A stretch of 64,000 bases of DNA from assembly GCA_963169045.1 (NCBI GenBank), contig CAUJDF010000108.1:1-64000 (forward strand), given 5' to 3'. The position numbers were made by a program, and so were the translations under genes. The DNA is from Myxococcota bacterium (GTDB lineage Bacteria > Myxococcota_A > Bradymonadia > UBA7976 > UBA1532). Shown piece by piece: positions 56,820 to 64,000 of the stretch. The stretch's first letter is position 1. Each line of letters begins with the position of its first letter. Under the pieces are notes generated by a model. The model did no database searches, was not told the DNA's origin, and worked only from the letters and a program-made list of their open reading frames with translations.

Positions 56820-57808
56820 CAGCCCGGCACGCTGCGCAGGAACTCCGCGGCCTCTTCGGGCGAGGTGGGGTTGATGTAAAAGCCGGTGCCCCACTCGAAG
56901 CCGGCGACGCGCGTCAGGACGGGGTTGATCACGACGTGCCAACGGTACCACGGCAGGTCGTCGCTCCCGTAGGGGGCGCTGTGGATGATGAAGTTGTACG
57001 GCGGGTCGTCGAGCGCCCGGTCGAGGCGGTCGAGCGCGAACGTCAGGATCTCGGCCAGCTTCTCGAGCTGCTGGGTCGACGTCGCCTCGAAGCGGGTGCC
57101 CTGCGCGCGCGGCAGGATCCACGTCTCGAACGGGAAGCGGCTCGCGTACGGCGCCACCAGCACGAAGTCGCCGTTGTCGTGGATCAGCCGGCGGCCGTCC
57201 TGGACCTCCTGCCGGATGATGTCGTCGAACACGTTGCGGTCGTGGTAGTCGAAGTACCGCTTCGAGCCGTCGATCAGCTCCTGCACCTGCTTGGGCACCA
57301 CCGGCAGGGCGATGAGCTGCGCGTGCCCGTGCTGGATGCTGGCGCCCGCCAGCGCCCCGTGGTTGCGAAAGAGCAGGCTGAACCTGAGTCGCTTGTCGCC
57401 CTGCAGGTCGGTCATGCGGGTGCGATAGGTCTCGAGCACCTTCACGAGGTGCGGCTGCGGTAGCTTGTGCAGCTTGAAGTCATGGTCGGGCGACTCGATG
57501 ATCACCTCGTGGGCGCCGACCCCGTTCATGTGGTCGTAGATGCCCTCGGGGCGTCGATCGAGATCGCCCTCGATGCGCAGCGCCGGGTACTTGTTCGGGA
57601 CGACACGGACGTTCCACGACCCGCCCCCCTTGGGACGGACGGCGAGGATCTCCGTCGGCGTCGCGCCCTCGTTGCCGGGACAGAACGGGCAGACGCGCGG
57701 GCGCGGCAGCGGTTCCTTGGCGACGAGGAAGTCCTTGGGGCGCGCGGCGCGCTCGGTGGCGATGATCGACCACCGGTGGGTGATGGGGTCGCGGCGGAGC
57801 TCGGGCAT
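56819..57808 (-). CDS. galT: galactose-1-phosphate uridylyltransferase
   Basis: 329 residues, HIT-superfamily transferase of the Leloir pathway. Visible features: CPFCPGNEG with Cys40/Cys43, NKYPALRI, the active-site stretch [13 protein letters not shown] (His160-Gly-His162-Ala-Gln164, where HPHxQ is more common; His162 would be the uridylylated residue), [19 protein letters not shown] and [16 protein letters not shown] upstream of ATG. Heads a minus-strand operon galT-glgA-carboxyltransferase. Small inverted repeats lie in the 69-nt upstream gap. Confidence 0.92.
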   Translation of the reverse strand: MPELRRDPITHRWSIIATERAARPKDFLVAKEPLPRPRVCPFCPGNEGATPTEILAVRPKGGGSWNVRVVPNKYPALRIEGDLDRRPEGIYDHMNGVGAHEVIIESPDHDFKLHKLPQPHLVKVLETYRTRMTDLQGDKRLRFSLLFRNHGALAGASIQHGHAQLIALPVVPKQVQELIDGSKRYFDYHDRNVFDDIIRQEVQDGRRLIHDNGDFVLVAPYASRFPFETWILPRAQGTRFEATSTQQLEKLAEILTFALDRLDRALDDPPYNFIIHSAPYGSDDLPWYRWHVVINPVLTRVAGFEWGTGFYINPTSPEEAAEFLRSVPG

Positions 57809-57877
57809 CGGCGGTCTCCCAGCAGGACGCCTGTCGTGGCGTCTCTACCGGATTCCCCCCGAGCGGTAAAGGTACGG

Positions 57878-58435
57878 CTACTCGTTGCGGCGGGCCGACT
57901 CGACGTCGATCTCGTCGAAGGCCTTCTTGGCGTTGTCGCGGATGATCTTCTTCGCCCGCTCGCCGAGGCTCTTCATGTCCTCGAGCTGCTTCTCGAAGTC
58001 GCCGTTGTCGAGGCGGGCCAGCGCGTACTGCACGTTCTCGTCCCCGTCGAAGTAGCGGTCGACGATCTGGACGCCGTGCAGCTCCATCTCGGTGAACACC
58101 TTGCTGGCCTCCTGGCGGTGGGCCTCGGCGGCCTCGCGGTCGCCGTCCGTGGTGCTCGCGTCGTAGTTCTTGATCAGGTTCTGCACGCGGCTCGTGAAGA
58201 TCTTGGCGAGCTCGGTGCGCGCCTGGGCGTCGGCGGTGCTGCGGCGCAGGGCGATCGAGCTGACGTTGCCCACCGCGCCGACGGCGTAGAGGCCCCCGTC
58301 CTTGAAGGCGGCGCTGCCCTGGTTGACCCACTTGGGCTTGCCGTCCTCGTCGCGCACCTGATCGCCGCCGCAGCCGGTCACGAGCAGCAGCGCGCCGCAC
58401 AGCCCCATCGCCCAACGCACGAAGGTCGTCTTCAT
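57878..58435 (-). CDS. LPP20-family-like lipoprotein
   Basis: 185 residues. Lipobox LLVTGC, then GGDQVRDEDGKPKWVNQGSAAF and GLYAVGAVGNVSSIALRRSTADAQARTELAKIF, the pattern of LPP20-type lipoproteins (W-V-x-G ... G ... A-x-A-R). The C-terminal half is helical and strongly charged. Start ATG 58435 follows GAGAGGG. It is 8 nt after the small lipoprotein gene that shares its CGGDQ N-terminus, and opposite to a second LPP20-like gene. Confidence 0.8.
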   Translation of the reverse strand: MKTTFVRWAMGLCGALLLVTGCGGDQVRDEDGKPKWVNQGSAAFKDGGLYAVGAVGNVSSIALRRSTADAQARTELAKIFTSRVQNLIKNYDASTTDGDREAAEAHRQEASKVFTEMELHGVQIVDRYFDGDENVQYALARLDNGDFEKQLEDMKSLGERAKKIIRDNAKKAFDEIDVESARRNE

Positions 58436-58443
58436 GATCCCTC

Positions 58444-58590
58444 TCACTCCTCGCTCTTGCCCGACTCGCGGTCGAGATCGCGATCCGCCTGGTCGGCGCG
58501 GTCGCGGATCGAGTCCGTCTCCATCTTCTTCTGATCGCCGCCGCAGCCGACGACACCCAGCAGCAGCAGACACGCCAGGATTCTTCTCAT
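58444..58590 (-). CDS. 48-residue lipoprotein
   Basis: A complete small frame: hydrophobic signal LACLLLLGVVGC with lipobox, then GGDQKKMETDSIRDRADQ and a charged helical end rich in Asp/Arg/Glu/Lys (DRDLDRESGKSEE). The residues after the lipid-modified cysteine (GGDQ) are the same as in the LPP20-like protein encoded 8 nt downstream, suggesting a duplication of the export region or a shared sorting signal. A G-rich stretch is upstream of the ATG. Function unknown. Confidence 0.7.
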   Translation of the reverse strand: MRRILACLLLLGVVGCGGDQKKMETDSIRDRADQADRDLDRESGKSEE

Positions 58591-58713
58591 GCTCGTGACC
58601 CCCAACTCCGTGACGCCTCACGCGCACCGACGTTGCGCGTCGCCCGTCTATTCGCGAATCTTCCGCGGCATCGCGCGTCGGATGCAACAAGGTGAGCCGG
58701 GGAGCGCGCTGTC

Positions 58714-59760
58714 ATGAGAGGACGCCTGTTGTTGATCGGATCGCTCGTCGCGGGCTGCGGTGGCCAGCCGCCCGCCGCGACGCGCGGCCACGACGCCCGG
58801 CCCGAGGTCGCGGCCGCCGAGGCGAAGCTGCCGCCGCCGCCGCCGGACGCGCTGTGGGGCGACGGCTTCGGCCCCTCGCAGCACGAGGCGGTCCTCGACG
58901 CGCGCCGCGCGGTGGCCGAGCAGATCGCGTCGCAGGTGGCGAGCGTGACCGAGTCCGACGCCAGCGAGGCCACCGGCGGCAAGGCCGACTACGACGTACG
59001 CACCCGCGTCCGCGCCGAGAGCGCGTTCGACCACGCGGAGCTGATCGAGATCCTCGCCGCCGAGCCGCGCCCCGGGGGCTTCGTGGCCCGCGCCTGGCTC
59101 GACCGCGACCGCGCCGCCGGCGTCTACCGCGACGAGCTGAAGGCCGACCGCGAGCGGCTGCGCGCGCTCGGCCCGATCGTCGAGCGCGCCATCGCCGAGC
59201 TCGACGCGTCCATCCTGCTCGGGCGCGCGCAGAGCCCCGGCTTCGTGCTGGGGGAGCAGCGTCGCAAGTCCATGATCCTGAACGCGATCGGCCGCCCTGC
59301 CGCCGCGGCCGACGAGGACGCCGCCGCCCGCGAGCTCGAGGCGCGCGCCGCGGCGCTCCGCCACCGCGCCGTGCTCCGTCTCACGGTCGAGGGCGACGCG
59401 CCCGCCGAGCTGCGCGACGCGGTCGTCGGCGAGGTCGGGCGGCTGTTCTCCGCCCGCGGCTGCCGGCTGTCGGACGGCGCCGCGGCGCTGCCCGAGGACG
59501 CCCCCGCCGCCGACGTCGTCGTGCGCCTGCGGACGCGCGACCACGAAGAGCGCGACGTGCGTTGGCGCTACGTCGGCCTCGAGGTCGTCGCCACCGACGC
59601 GCGCGGCGGCAAGCCCGTGCTGCGCTGGTCGGGCCTGCCCGAGATCGCCCACGGCGGCGGCCGCACGTGGCCCCAGGCCGACCAGGCCGTCGCGCGGCGC
59701 CTGCGCGAGGTCCTCGGCGCCAAGGCCGCCCCCGCCTTCGAGGCGATCACCTGCCGGTAG
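58714..59760 (+). CDS. lipoprotein with LPP20-like N-terminal domain
   Basis: 348 residues. Lipobox GSLVAGC, short Pro-rich linker, then DALWGDGFGPSQHEAVLDARRAVAEQIASQVASVTES, the LPP20-type helix followed by HAELIEILAAEPRPGGFVARAWLDRDRAAGVYRDEL. The C-terminal half (from about residue 220) has alternating strands and helices (AVLRLTVEGDAPAELRDAVVGEVGRLF, VVVRLRTRDHEERDVRWRY) like a second ligand-binding or FlgT/LpoA-type fold. Function unknown. Divergent from the other two lipoproteins and convergent with the SDR gene; the end is followed by three hairpins. Confidence 0.78.
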   Translation: MRGRLLLIGSLVAGCGGQPPAATRGHDARPEVAAAEAKLPPPPPDALWGDGFGPSQHEAVLDARRAVAEQIASQVASVTESDASEATGGKADYDVRTRVRAESAFDHAELIEILAAEPRPGGFVARAWLDRDRAAGVYRDELKADRERLRALGPIVERAIAELDASILLGRAQSPGFVLGEQRRKSMILNAIGRPAAAADEDAAARELEARAAALRHRAVLRLTVEGDAPAELRDAVVGEVGRLFSARGCRLSDGAAALPEDAPAADVVVRLRTRDHEERDVRWRYVGLEVVATDARGGKPVLRWSGLPEIAHGGGRTWPQADQAVARRLREVLGAKAAPAFEAITCR

Positions 59761-59777
59761 TCGAACGCTGCCGCGCC

Positions 59778-59852
59778 CAGGGCCAGGAGGCCCTGTTGCC
59801 GGCCGAGGGCCGGCGGAGCGGAGCGAGAGCACTCCGGCAGGGGCCGGAGTGC
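59778..59852. terminator. three consecutive hairpins between convergent genes
   Basis: Perfect inverted repeats at 59778-59795 (7-bp arms, CAGGGCC), 59798-59814 (7-bp arms, GCCGGCC) and 59829-59852 (10-bp arms, GCACTCCGGC). They fill the 97-nt gap between the plus-strand lipoprotein and minus-strand SDR genes and can work in both directions. No U-tract on either side. Confidence 0.65.
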
Positions 59853-59857
59853 GTTCG

Positions 59858-60574
59858 TCAAAGAGACAATCGCTTGAAGACCTTCTCGGGGACGGCGCGG
59901 ATGACGGTCATGATCCCGCGCCAGAAGTGGGGGTAGTAGAAGGCGTCGACCTTGCGCTCGGCGGCGGCGACGACGGCGCGGCTGACCTGCGCGGGCGAGG
60001 CGATGGGGATGCCCGTCTCCATGCCGAAGGTCATGCGCGTGTCGACGAAGCCGAGCTTCACCGTCATCACGTGCACGCCCTGCTTGAAGAGCCGGTTGCG
60101 CAACCCCTGTAGGTACAAGGTGAACCCGCCCTTGGCGCTGCCGTAGAGATAGTTGCTCTGGCGGCCGCGGTCGCCGGCGACGGAGCTGATGCCGATGATG
60201 CAGCCCGTCCCGCGCGGGGCCATGTGCGCGGCGAGCGCCTCGCAAATCGACGCGGCGCCGGTGAAGTTCACTTCGATGACGCGGCGCACGTCGTCGCCGC
60301 CGTCGCCCATGTCGCCGAACGCGACGACCGCGACGTCGATGGGGCCGACGGCCGCCGCGACGTCGTCCACGAAGGCGGCGTGGCCGTCGAAATCGGTGGC
60401 GTCGAAGCCGCCGGCGACGGCTTGCGCGCCGTGGCGGACGCGCAGGTCGGCGGCGATGCGCTCGGCCTCGTCGGTGTCACGCGCGGCGACGAAGACAGCC
60501 TGACCGCGCTCGGCGTAGCGGTTCGCGAGCTCACGGGCGATGCGCGACGTCGCGCCGAGGATGAGGACGCTCAT
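59858..60574 (-). CDS. short-chain dehydrogenase, DprE2-like
   Basis: 238 residues. Rossmann fold with SVLILGATSRIARELANRYA at the N-terminus, NFTGAASICEALAAHM, GISSVAGDRGRQSNYLYGSAKGG with the Ser...Tyr-x3-Lys catalytic set, and a C-terminal segment VDAFYYPHFWRGIMTVIRAVPEKVFKRL typical of DprE2-type enzymes. Paired with a DprE1-like oxidase whose stop overlaps this ATG (ATGA). In mycobacteria the pair epimerises decaprenylphosphoryl ribose to arabinose; here the lipid-linked sugar is unknown. Confidence 0.88.
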   Translation of the reverse strand: MSVLILGATSRIARELANRYAERGQAVFVAARDTDEAERIAADLRVRHGAQAVAGGFDATDFDGHAAFVDDVAAAVGPIDVAVVAFGDMGDGGDDVRRVIEVNFTGAASICEALAAHMAPRGTGCIIGISSVAGDRGRQSNYLYGSAKGGFTLYLQGLRNRLFKQGVHVMTVKLGFVDTRMTFGMETGIPIASPAQVSRAVVAAAERKVDAFYYPHFWRGIMTVIRAVPEKVFKRLSL

Positions 60575-61950
60575 GGCTGGGACCCCGGGACCAGGCCCAG
60601 CCGACGGCCGAGCTCCGACTGGAAGACACCGTCGGGATCCCAGGCATCGCGCACGGCGCGCCAGGCCTCCCACGCCGGATACATGCGGCGGAACTGCGCC
60701 CGCTTGAGGCGCGCGTCCTTGCACAGGTAGACGCGGCCGCCGGCCTCGGCGACGACGTCGTCGAGGCGGTCGAGCAGCTCGAACAGCGGCTGACCGTAGT
60801 TGGGGAAGTCGAGGGCCAGCGTCACGCCCGGGGCCGGGAACGACAGCCCGCCGTGCACGCGCTCGCCGAACTCCTTGATCACGGCGAGGAACGAGCCCAT
60901 GCCCGAGGCGGTGATCTGCTCGAGGACGGTACGGATGGCGCGGTGCTCGGGATCGGGCGGCACGACGAGCTGGTACTGCAGGAAGCCGCGCGGGCCGTAG
61001 AGCCGGTTCCAGTCGCGCACGAAGTCGAGCGGGAAGAAGAACGGCTCGTAGTGCACGACCGAATTCGTGCGTGGTTTCAACTGCTTGCGGTAATACGCCT
61101 CGTTGAAGGCGCGGATGGTGACGTTGTTGAGCAGCCACCCGGGCGCGTCGAACGGCACGTCGAGGATCGGCTCGGCGGCGGCCTTGAGGCGCTCGCCGAC
61201 GCCGGGGCCCGCGGGCGCGGCGGAGGACGATGCGTGGCGGCCGCGCATGAAGATGCCGCGGCCCATGCGCGGCCCACGGGCGACGCAGTCGATCCAGCTG
61301 ACGGTGTGCGTGTGGCCGCCGGACTCGGCGCTCACGTCGAAGAAGTGGTCCAGGTTCTCGACCCGGATCGACTCCATCTCGATGTAGGGATTGTCGATGC
61401 GCGCGAGGCGGACCTCCATCGACAGCATCACGCCGGTGAGGCCCATGCCGCCGACCGTGGCCCAGAAGAGCTCGGGCTCGTGGTCGGCGTCGCAGACGAC
61501 GATCTCGCCCTTCGCGGTGAGCAGCTCGAGCCGGCGCACGTGGTCGGCGAAGGTGCCGTCGACGTGGTGGTTCTTGCCGTGAATGTCACAGGCGAGCGCG
61601 CCGCCGAGGGTCACGAACTGCGTGCCCGGCACCACCGGCGGGAAGAAGCCGCGCGGCACGAACGTGCGGATGACCTCCTCGAGCGAGACGCCCGCCTCGG
61701 CGCGCAGCCACCCCGTCTCGGGGTCGAACTCGAGCAGCCGGTCGAGGCGCCGCGTCAGCAGCACCCGCCCGCCGGACACCAGCGCCGCATCCCCGTAGCT
61801 GCGGCCGAGGCCATGCGCCAGCACCGGCTCGCCGCCGCGGTCGCGCAGCGCCTCTTCGACCTCGCGGCGCCGCTCGGGGCGGGCGCAGCGCGCGGTCACA
61901 CGGGGGTAGCGCCCCCAGCCCCAGAGTTCTTTGTCGGCCCAGTTCGTCAT
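60571..61950 (-). CDS. FAD-linked oxidase, DprE1-like
   Basis: 459 residues. FAD-binding (VAO-type) domain: GLGRSYGDAALVSGG, LRAEAGVSLEEVIRTFVPRGFFPPVVPGTQFVTLGGA, CDIHGKNHHVDGTFADHV, GGMGLTGVMLSMEVRLA. The substrate domain ends with GGRVYLCKDARL and FRRMYPAWEAWRAVRDAWDPDGVFQSELGRRL, the DprE1 C-terminal pattern (lysine of the KD motif kept). It oxidises the 2-hydroxyl of a polyprenyl-phosphate sugar in the known family. No ribosome-binding site; a promoter ends 8 nt before the ATG. Coupled by ATGA to the DprE2-like gene. Confidence 0.88.
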   Translation of the reverse strand: MTNWADKELWGWGRYPRVTARCARPERRREVEEALRDRGGEPVLAHGLGRSYGDAALVSGGRVLLTRRLDRLLEFDPETGWLRAEAGVSLEEVIRTFVPRGFFPPVVPGTQFVTLGGALACDIHGKNHHVDGTFADHVRRLELLTAKGEIVVCDADHEPELFWATVGGMGLTGVMLSMEVRLARIDNPYIEMESIRVENLDHFFDVSAESGGHTHTVSWIDCVARGPRMGRGIFMRGRHASSSAAPAGPGVGERLKAAAEPILDVPFDAPGWLLNNVTIRAFNEAYYRKQLKPRTNSVVHYEPFFFPLDFVRDWNRLYGPRGFLQYQLVVPPDPEHRAIRTVLEQITASGMGSFLAVIKEFGERVHGGLSFPAPGVTLALDFPNYGQPLFELLDRLDDVVAEAGGRVYLCKDARLKRAQFRRMYPAWEAWRAVRDAWDPDGVFQSELGRRLGLVPGSQP

Positions 61951-61958
61951 CGCGGCGC

Positions 61959-61988
61959 ACAGTGCCGCACCGACGCGAGTGATTTCAA
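61959..61988 (-). promoter_or_regulatory. promoter of the DprE1-like gene, leaderless
   Basis: Minus strand: -35 TTGAAA (61983-61988), 18-nt spacer, -10 CACTGT (61959-61964), 8 nt to the ATG at 61950; no Shine-Dalgarno. Confidence 0.5.
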
Positions 61989-62289
61989 CCGCCGCGCGGC
62001 GCCATCGAGGGCCGGGACGCCGCCGAGCCCAAAGGCGGGGACGGGCGCCGTCACGCCCCCTCGACGGCGGGACCGCGCCGCCTCGTCCGTCGACGCTGTC
62101 CGAGGGCGTCCCCATCAAACGTCGTCGCGAGCGGACCGATGGCCGAGCGAGCCCGGGGCGCCGACGGGAGGACGGCCGGAGGCGTGCCCGAGGCACGTCG
62201 AGGACGAGCCGACCGAGGCGATGCGGGCGCAGCCGGTCAGCGGTTCGTGCAGCAGGCGCCTCGTCGACGCCGAAATGGCGAAACTCGAG
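61989..62289. other. intergenic stretch without a supported gene
   Basis: About 300 nt upstream of the DprE1-like promoter and downstream of the TerB-SPFH gene. Open frames here are Arg-rich and lack ribosome-binding sites. No RNA gene or convincing terminator seen. Confidence 0.4.
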
Positions 62290-63525
62290 TCAGACCGCCT
62301 TGCCGCAATCGGGGCAGAACTTGGCGCGCTCCGGCAGCTCCCCGCCGCACGCGCAGGCCCGCCGGCGGGCGGTGCCGCACTTCGGGCAGAACTTCGCGGT
62401 CACCGGCACCGGCGTCAGGCACTCGTCGCAGGGCGTCAGCCGCACCACCTCGAGCGAGCGCGTCTGCCGCATCGTCCCGGTGACGCGCGGCACGTCGAAC
62501 GGCGTGGTGACGTTCTCGACGTGGAAGCGCCGCAGGTCGAGGCCCGCCTCGCGCAGCCCCGGCGCGATCCGCGCCGACGCCGCTTCGCTCAGGGCCTGCA
62601 AGTCCGCGAGGAGCCGGGAGAAGTCGGGGCCCGTCTCCGCGGCGAGCGCCGCGAGCGCCGCGCCGAAGCGCCCCGACAACATGCGGCCGGCGCGCTGCCG
62701 GAAGTCGTCGGGGGACGGCGCGCCGGCGCGCGCGAAGCGGGCGAACGCCGAGCCCGCGTCGACGATGCGCAGCGCGAAGCGGCCGAACGCGCGCACCGGC
62801 GCAGGGGCGCCGTCGCCGAAGGCGATGGGGATGGCGTCGGTGGTGCCCCAGCGCCACGGCGGCTGCGGACCGGTGGCGACGAACGTCAATCGCGTGCGGA
62901 CGGTGCCGTCGCGCCACTCGCCGCACGCCGCGAGCCCGGGCAGGGTGTCGCGCGTGAGCCGGTGCTCGCCCGGCCCGAGCACGTCGGTCACCGCGCCGTC
63001 GCGGTGCACGACGAGCGCCTGCGCCGGCTCGACGCGGAGCGAGCCGCCGTCGGCGAGTGGGTGCGTGGGGTGGGGGAAGTCCCAGAAGACGGCGGGGCGT
63101 GCGTCCTCGTCCCAGGCGACGAGGTCGACGGCGAGGCCGGCGATCCACTCGACCAGCTCCTCGGGCGACACGCCGTCGGCCGGCAGCGGCGCGAGGGCCA
63201 CCGCCTCGCCGAGGCCGAGCGCGGCCGCCATCGACCGCAGCAGGTCGCGCTCGGTCGGGGTGACCTGCCCGTCGACCTGGACGAGGCGCCGACACGCCTC
63301 GACGAAGACGCGGCGCAGCCACGGGGAGTCGAGGGCCGCCGCCGCCTCGGCGAAGTCGAACGGCTCGGCGCCGAGCGCCTCGAGGGCGACGTCCAGGCGG
63401 GCGCGGGCGCAGAAGGCGCGGACCGCCGCCGTCTCCCGCGGGTGCAGGCCGTCGCAGACGGCGACGTGATACAGCCCGCGCGCGAACACCAGCGCGCGCC
63501 GGGGCGTCCAGGTCGTCGGGTCCAT
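62290..63525 (-). CDS. TerB-like / SPFH / zinc-ribbon protein
   Basis: 411 residues; AGGAG precedes the ATG at 63525. Residues about 10-110 form a TerB-like helical domain (LYHVAVCDGLHPRETAAV, ACRRLVQVDGQVTPTERDLL with its acidic metal-binding pattern). Residues about 140-370 resemble the SPFH-type virion-core/YdjI domain (SLRVEPAQALVVHRDGAVTDVLGPGEHRLT, then a long helical part GRMLSGRFGAALAALAAETG and RRFHVENVTTPF). The C-terminus has two zinc ribbons (CDECLTPVPVTAKFCPKC and CACGGELPERAKFCPDC). Proteins of this type organise membrane-associated stress complexes, but no function is proven for this fusion. Confidence 0.78.
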   Translation of the reverse strand: MDPTTWTPRRALVFARGLYHVAVCDGLHPRETAAVRAFCARARLDVALEALGAEPFDFAEAAAALDSPWLRRVFVEACRRLVQVDGQVTPTERDLLRSMAAALGLGEAVALAPLPADGVSPEELVEWIAGLAVDLVAWDEDARPAVFWDFPHPTHPLADGGSLRVEPAQALVVHRDGAVTDVLGPGEHRLTRDTLPGLAACGEWRDGTVRTRLTFVATGPQPPWRWGTTDAIPIAFGDGAPAPVRAFGRFALRIVDAGSAFARFARAGAPSPDDFRQRAGRMLSGRFGAALAALAAETGPDFSRLLADLQALSEAASARIAPGLREAGLDLRRFHVENVTTPFDVPRVTGTMRQTRSLEVVRLTPCDECLTPVPVTAKFCPKCGTARRRACACGGELPERAKFCPDCGKAV

Positions 63526-63603
63526 CGTCTTCTCCTCGCACGGATCGGGGCGCCGCCTCAGGTGAACGAATTTGCACCCTGTCCGATCCATCCGGACCGC
63601 GTC

Positions 63604-64000
63604 ATGATGCCCGCCGTGCGAAGTCCTGCGCTCCGAAGGCCGTGGTTCGCCGCGGCGCTGCTCCTCGTTGCCTGCGACGATGCCGGTGCGGACGCCGCGC
63701 ACGCGTCCGCCGACGGGGGGATGGCGGTCGACGCGCAGTCTGCTGGGGATTCGGCGCGGGGGCGCGACGCGGCGGCCCTCGACGCCCGCGTCGTCTTCGA
63801 CGCCCGGCCCGCGGACGCGCGGGTCGCCGCCGACGCGACGGCCCTCGACGCGCGCGTGGTCTTCGACGCCCGGCCCGCCGATGCGTCGCCGCCCGACGCG
63901 CGCCCCGTCGGCGACGCAGCGCCGGCGCGCGACGCGGGGGCTGCCGACGGCGCGCCCGACGCCGCCGCGCCCGCCGACGCCGGCGCGCCCGCCGATGCCG
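63604..64000 (+). CDS. Asp/Ala-rich lipoprotein, C-terminus cut off by the window edge
   Basis: Open from ATG 63604 (another ATG next to it) to the right edge. Signal peptide with lipobox AALLLVAC, then a low-complexity region of DARVVFDARPADA (present twice, around 63780-63820 and 63845-63890) and DAAAPADAGAPADA units. The layout matches the other Asp/Ala-linker lipoproteins of the window; the functional domain would be further right. No ribosome-binding site is seen before either ATG. Divergent from the TerB-SPFH gene. Confidence 0.6.
   Translation, partial: MMPAVRSPALRRPWFAAALLLVACDDAGADAAHASADGGMAVDAQSAGDSARGRDAAALDARVVFDARPADARVAADATALDARVVFDARPADASPPDARPVGDAAPARDAGAADGAPDAAAPADAGAPADA

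Overview
This window is very GC-rich DNA with strong G/C third-position bias. It carries many lipoproteins with Asp/Ala- or Gly-rich linkers, cysteine-rich and calcium-binding surface repeats (MopE-type, DUF4215-type, LDL-A), a PAS-rich hybrid histidine kinase, and genes packed with 1-4 nt overlaps (ATGA, GTGA, TGATG). Together these point to a chromosomal segment of a Myxococcota (deltaproteobacterial) organism. No rRNA, tRNA, CRISPR array, prophage or insertion sequence was recognised. Both edges cut through Asp/Ala-rich lipoprotein genes.

Layout. 1-8 kb: a lipoprotein fragment, a small secreted protein, a Nif3-type protein, a degenerate metallo-beta-lactamase exonuclease relative, then mrcA-tatB-tatC-FAD oxidoreductase. 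8-22 kb: a membrane metallophosphoesterase, a large secreted protein, a class V aminotransferase, a hybrid kinase, and a minus-strand block (CPVC mini-protein, DUF2243 protein, cytochrome-like lipoprotein, secreted protein, M20 peptidase). A frameshifted barrel/ferritin-like gene is divergent from that block. 22-27 kb: an operon for a split propionyl-CoA carboxylase (biotin carboxylase, carrier), the methylmalonyl-CoA mutase large subunit and a Tat-exported phosphoesterase. 27-38 kb: cysteine-rich lipoproteins, a TPR lipoprotein, a ketopantoate-reductase-like enzyme, exonuclease III overlapping a MopE-type protein, and a ferredoxin. 38-47 kb: gltX, a membrane metalloprotease, and a histidine operon in which most steps are fused. 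47-64 kb: a CehA/McbA-type PHP lipoprotein with a porin, an LDL-A lipoprotein, galT-glgA-accD-like genes, LPP20-type lipoproteins, a DprE1/DprE2-like pair and a TerB-SPFH-zinc-ribbon protein.

How the genes work together. The carboxylase subunits at 25-27 kb and the carboxyltransferase at 54 kb would convert propionyl-CoA to methylmalonyl-CoA for the mutase. The his operon encodes every step from PR-ATP to histidine (HisE, HisI, HisA, HisHF, HisB, HisC, a HAD phosphatase candidate, HisD) in five reading frames; only hisG is missing. The tat genes could export the twin-arginine phosphoesterase. Several genes lack a Shine-Dalgarno sequence but have sigma70-like -35/-10 boxes ending 7-9 nt before the start codon, which suggests leaderless transcripts. 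For the Nif3-type gene and mrcA the TTG of the -35 box lies exactly 36 nt upstream, in frame, and imitates a start codon.
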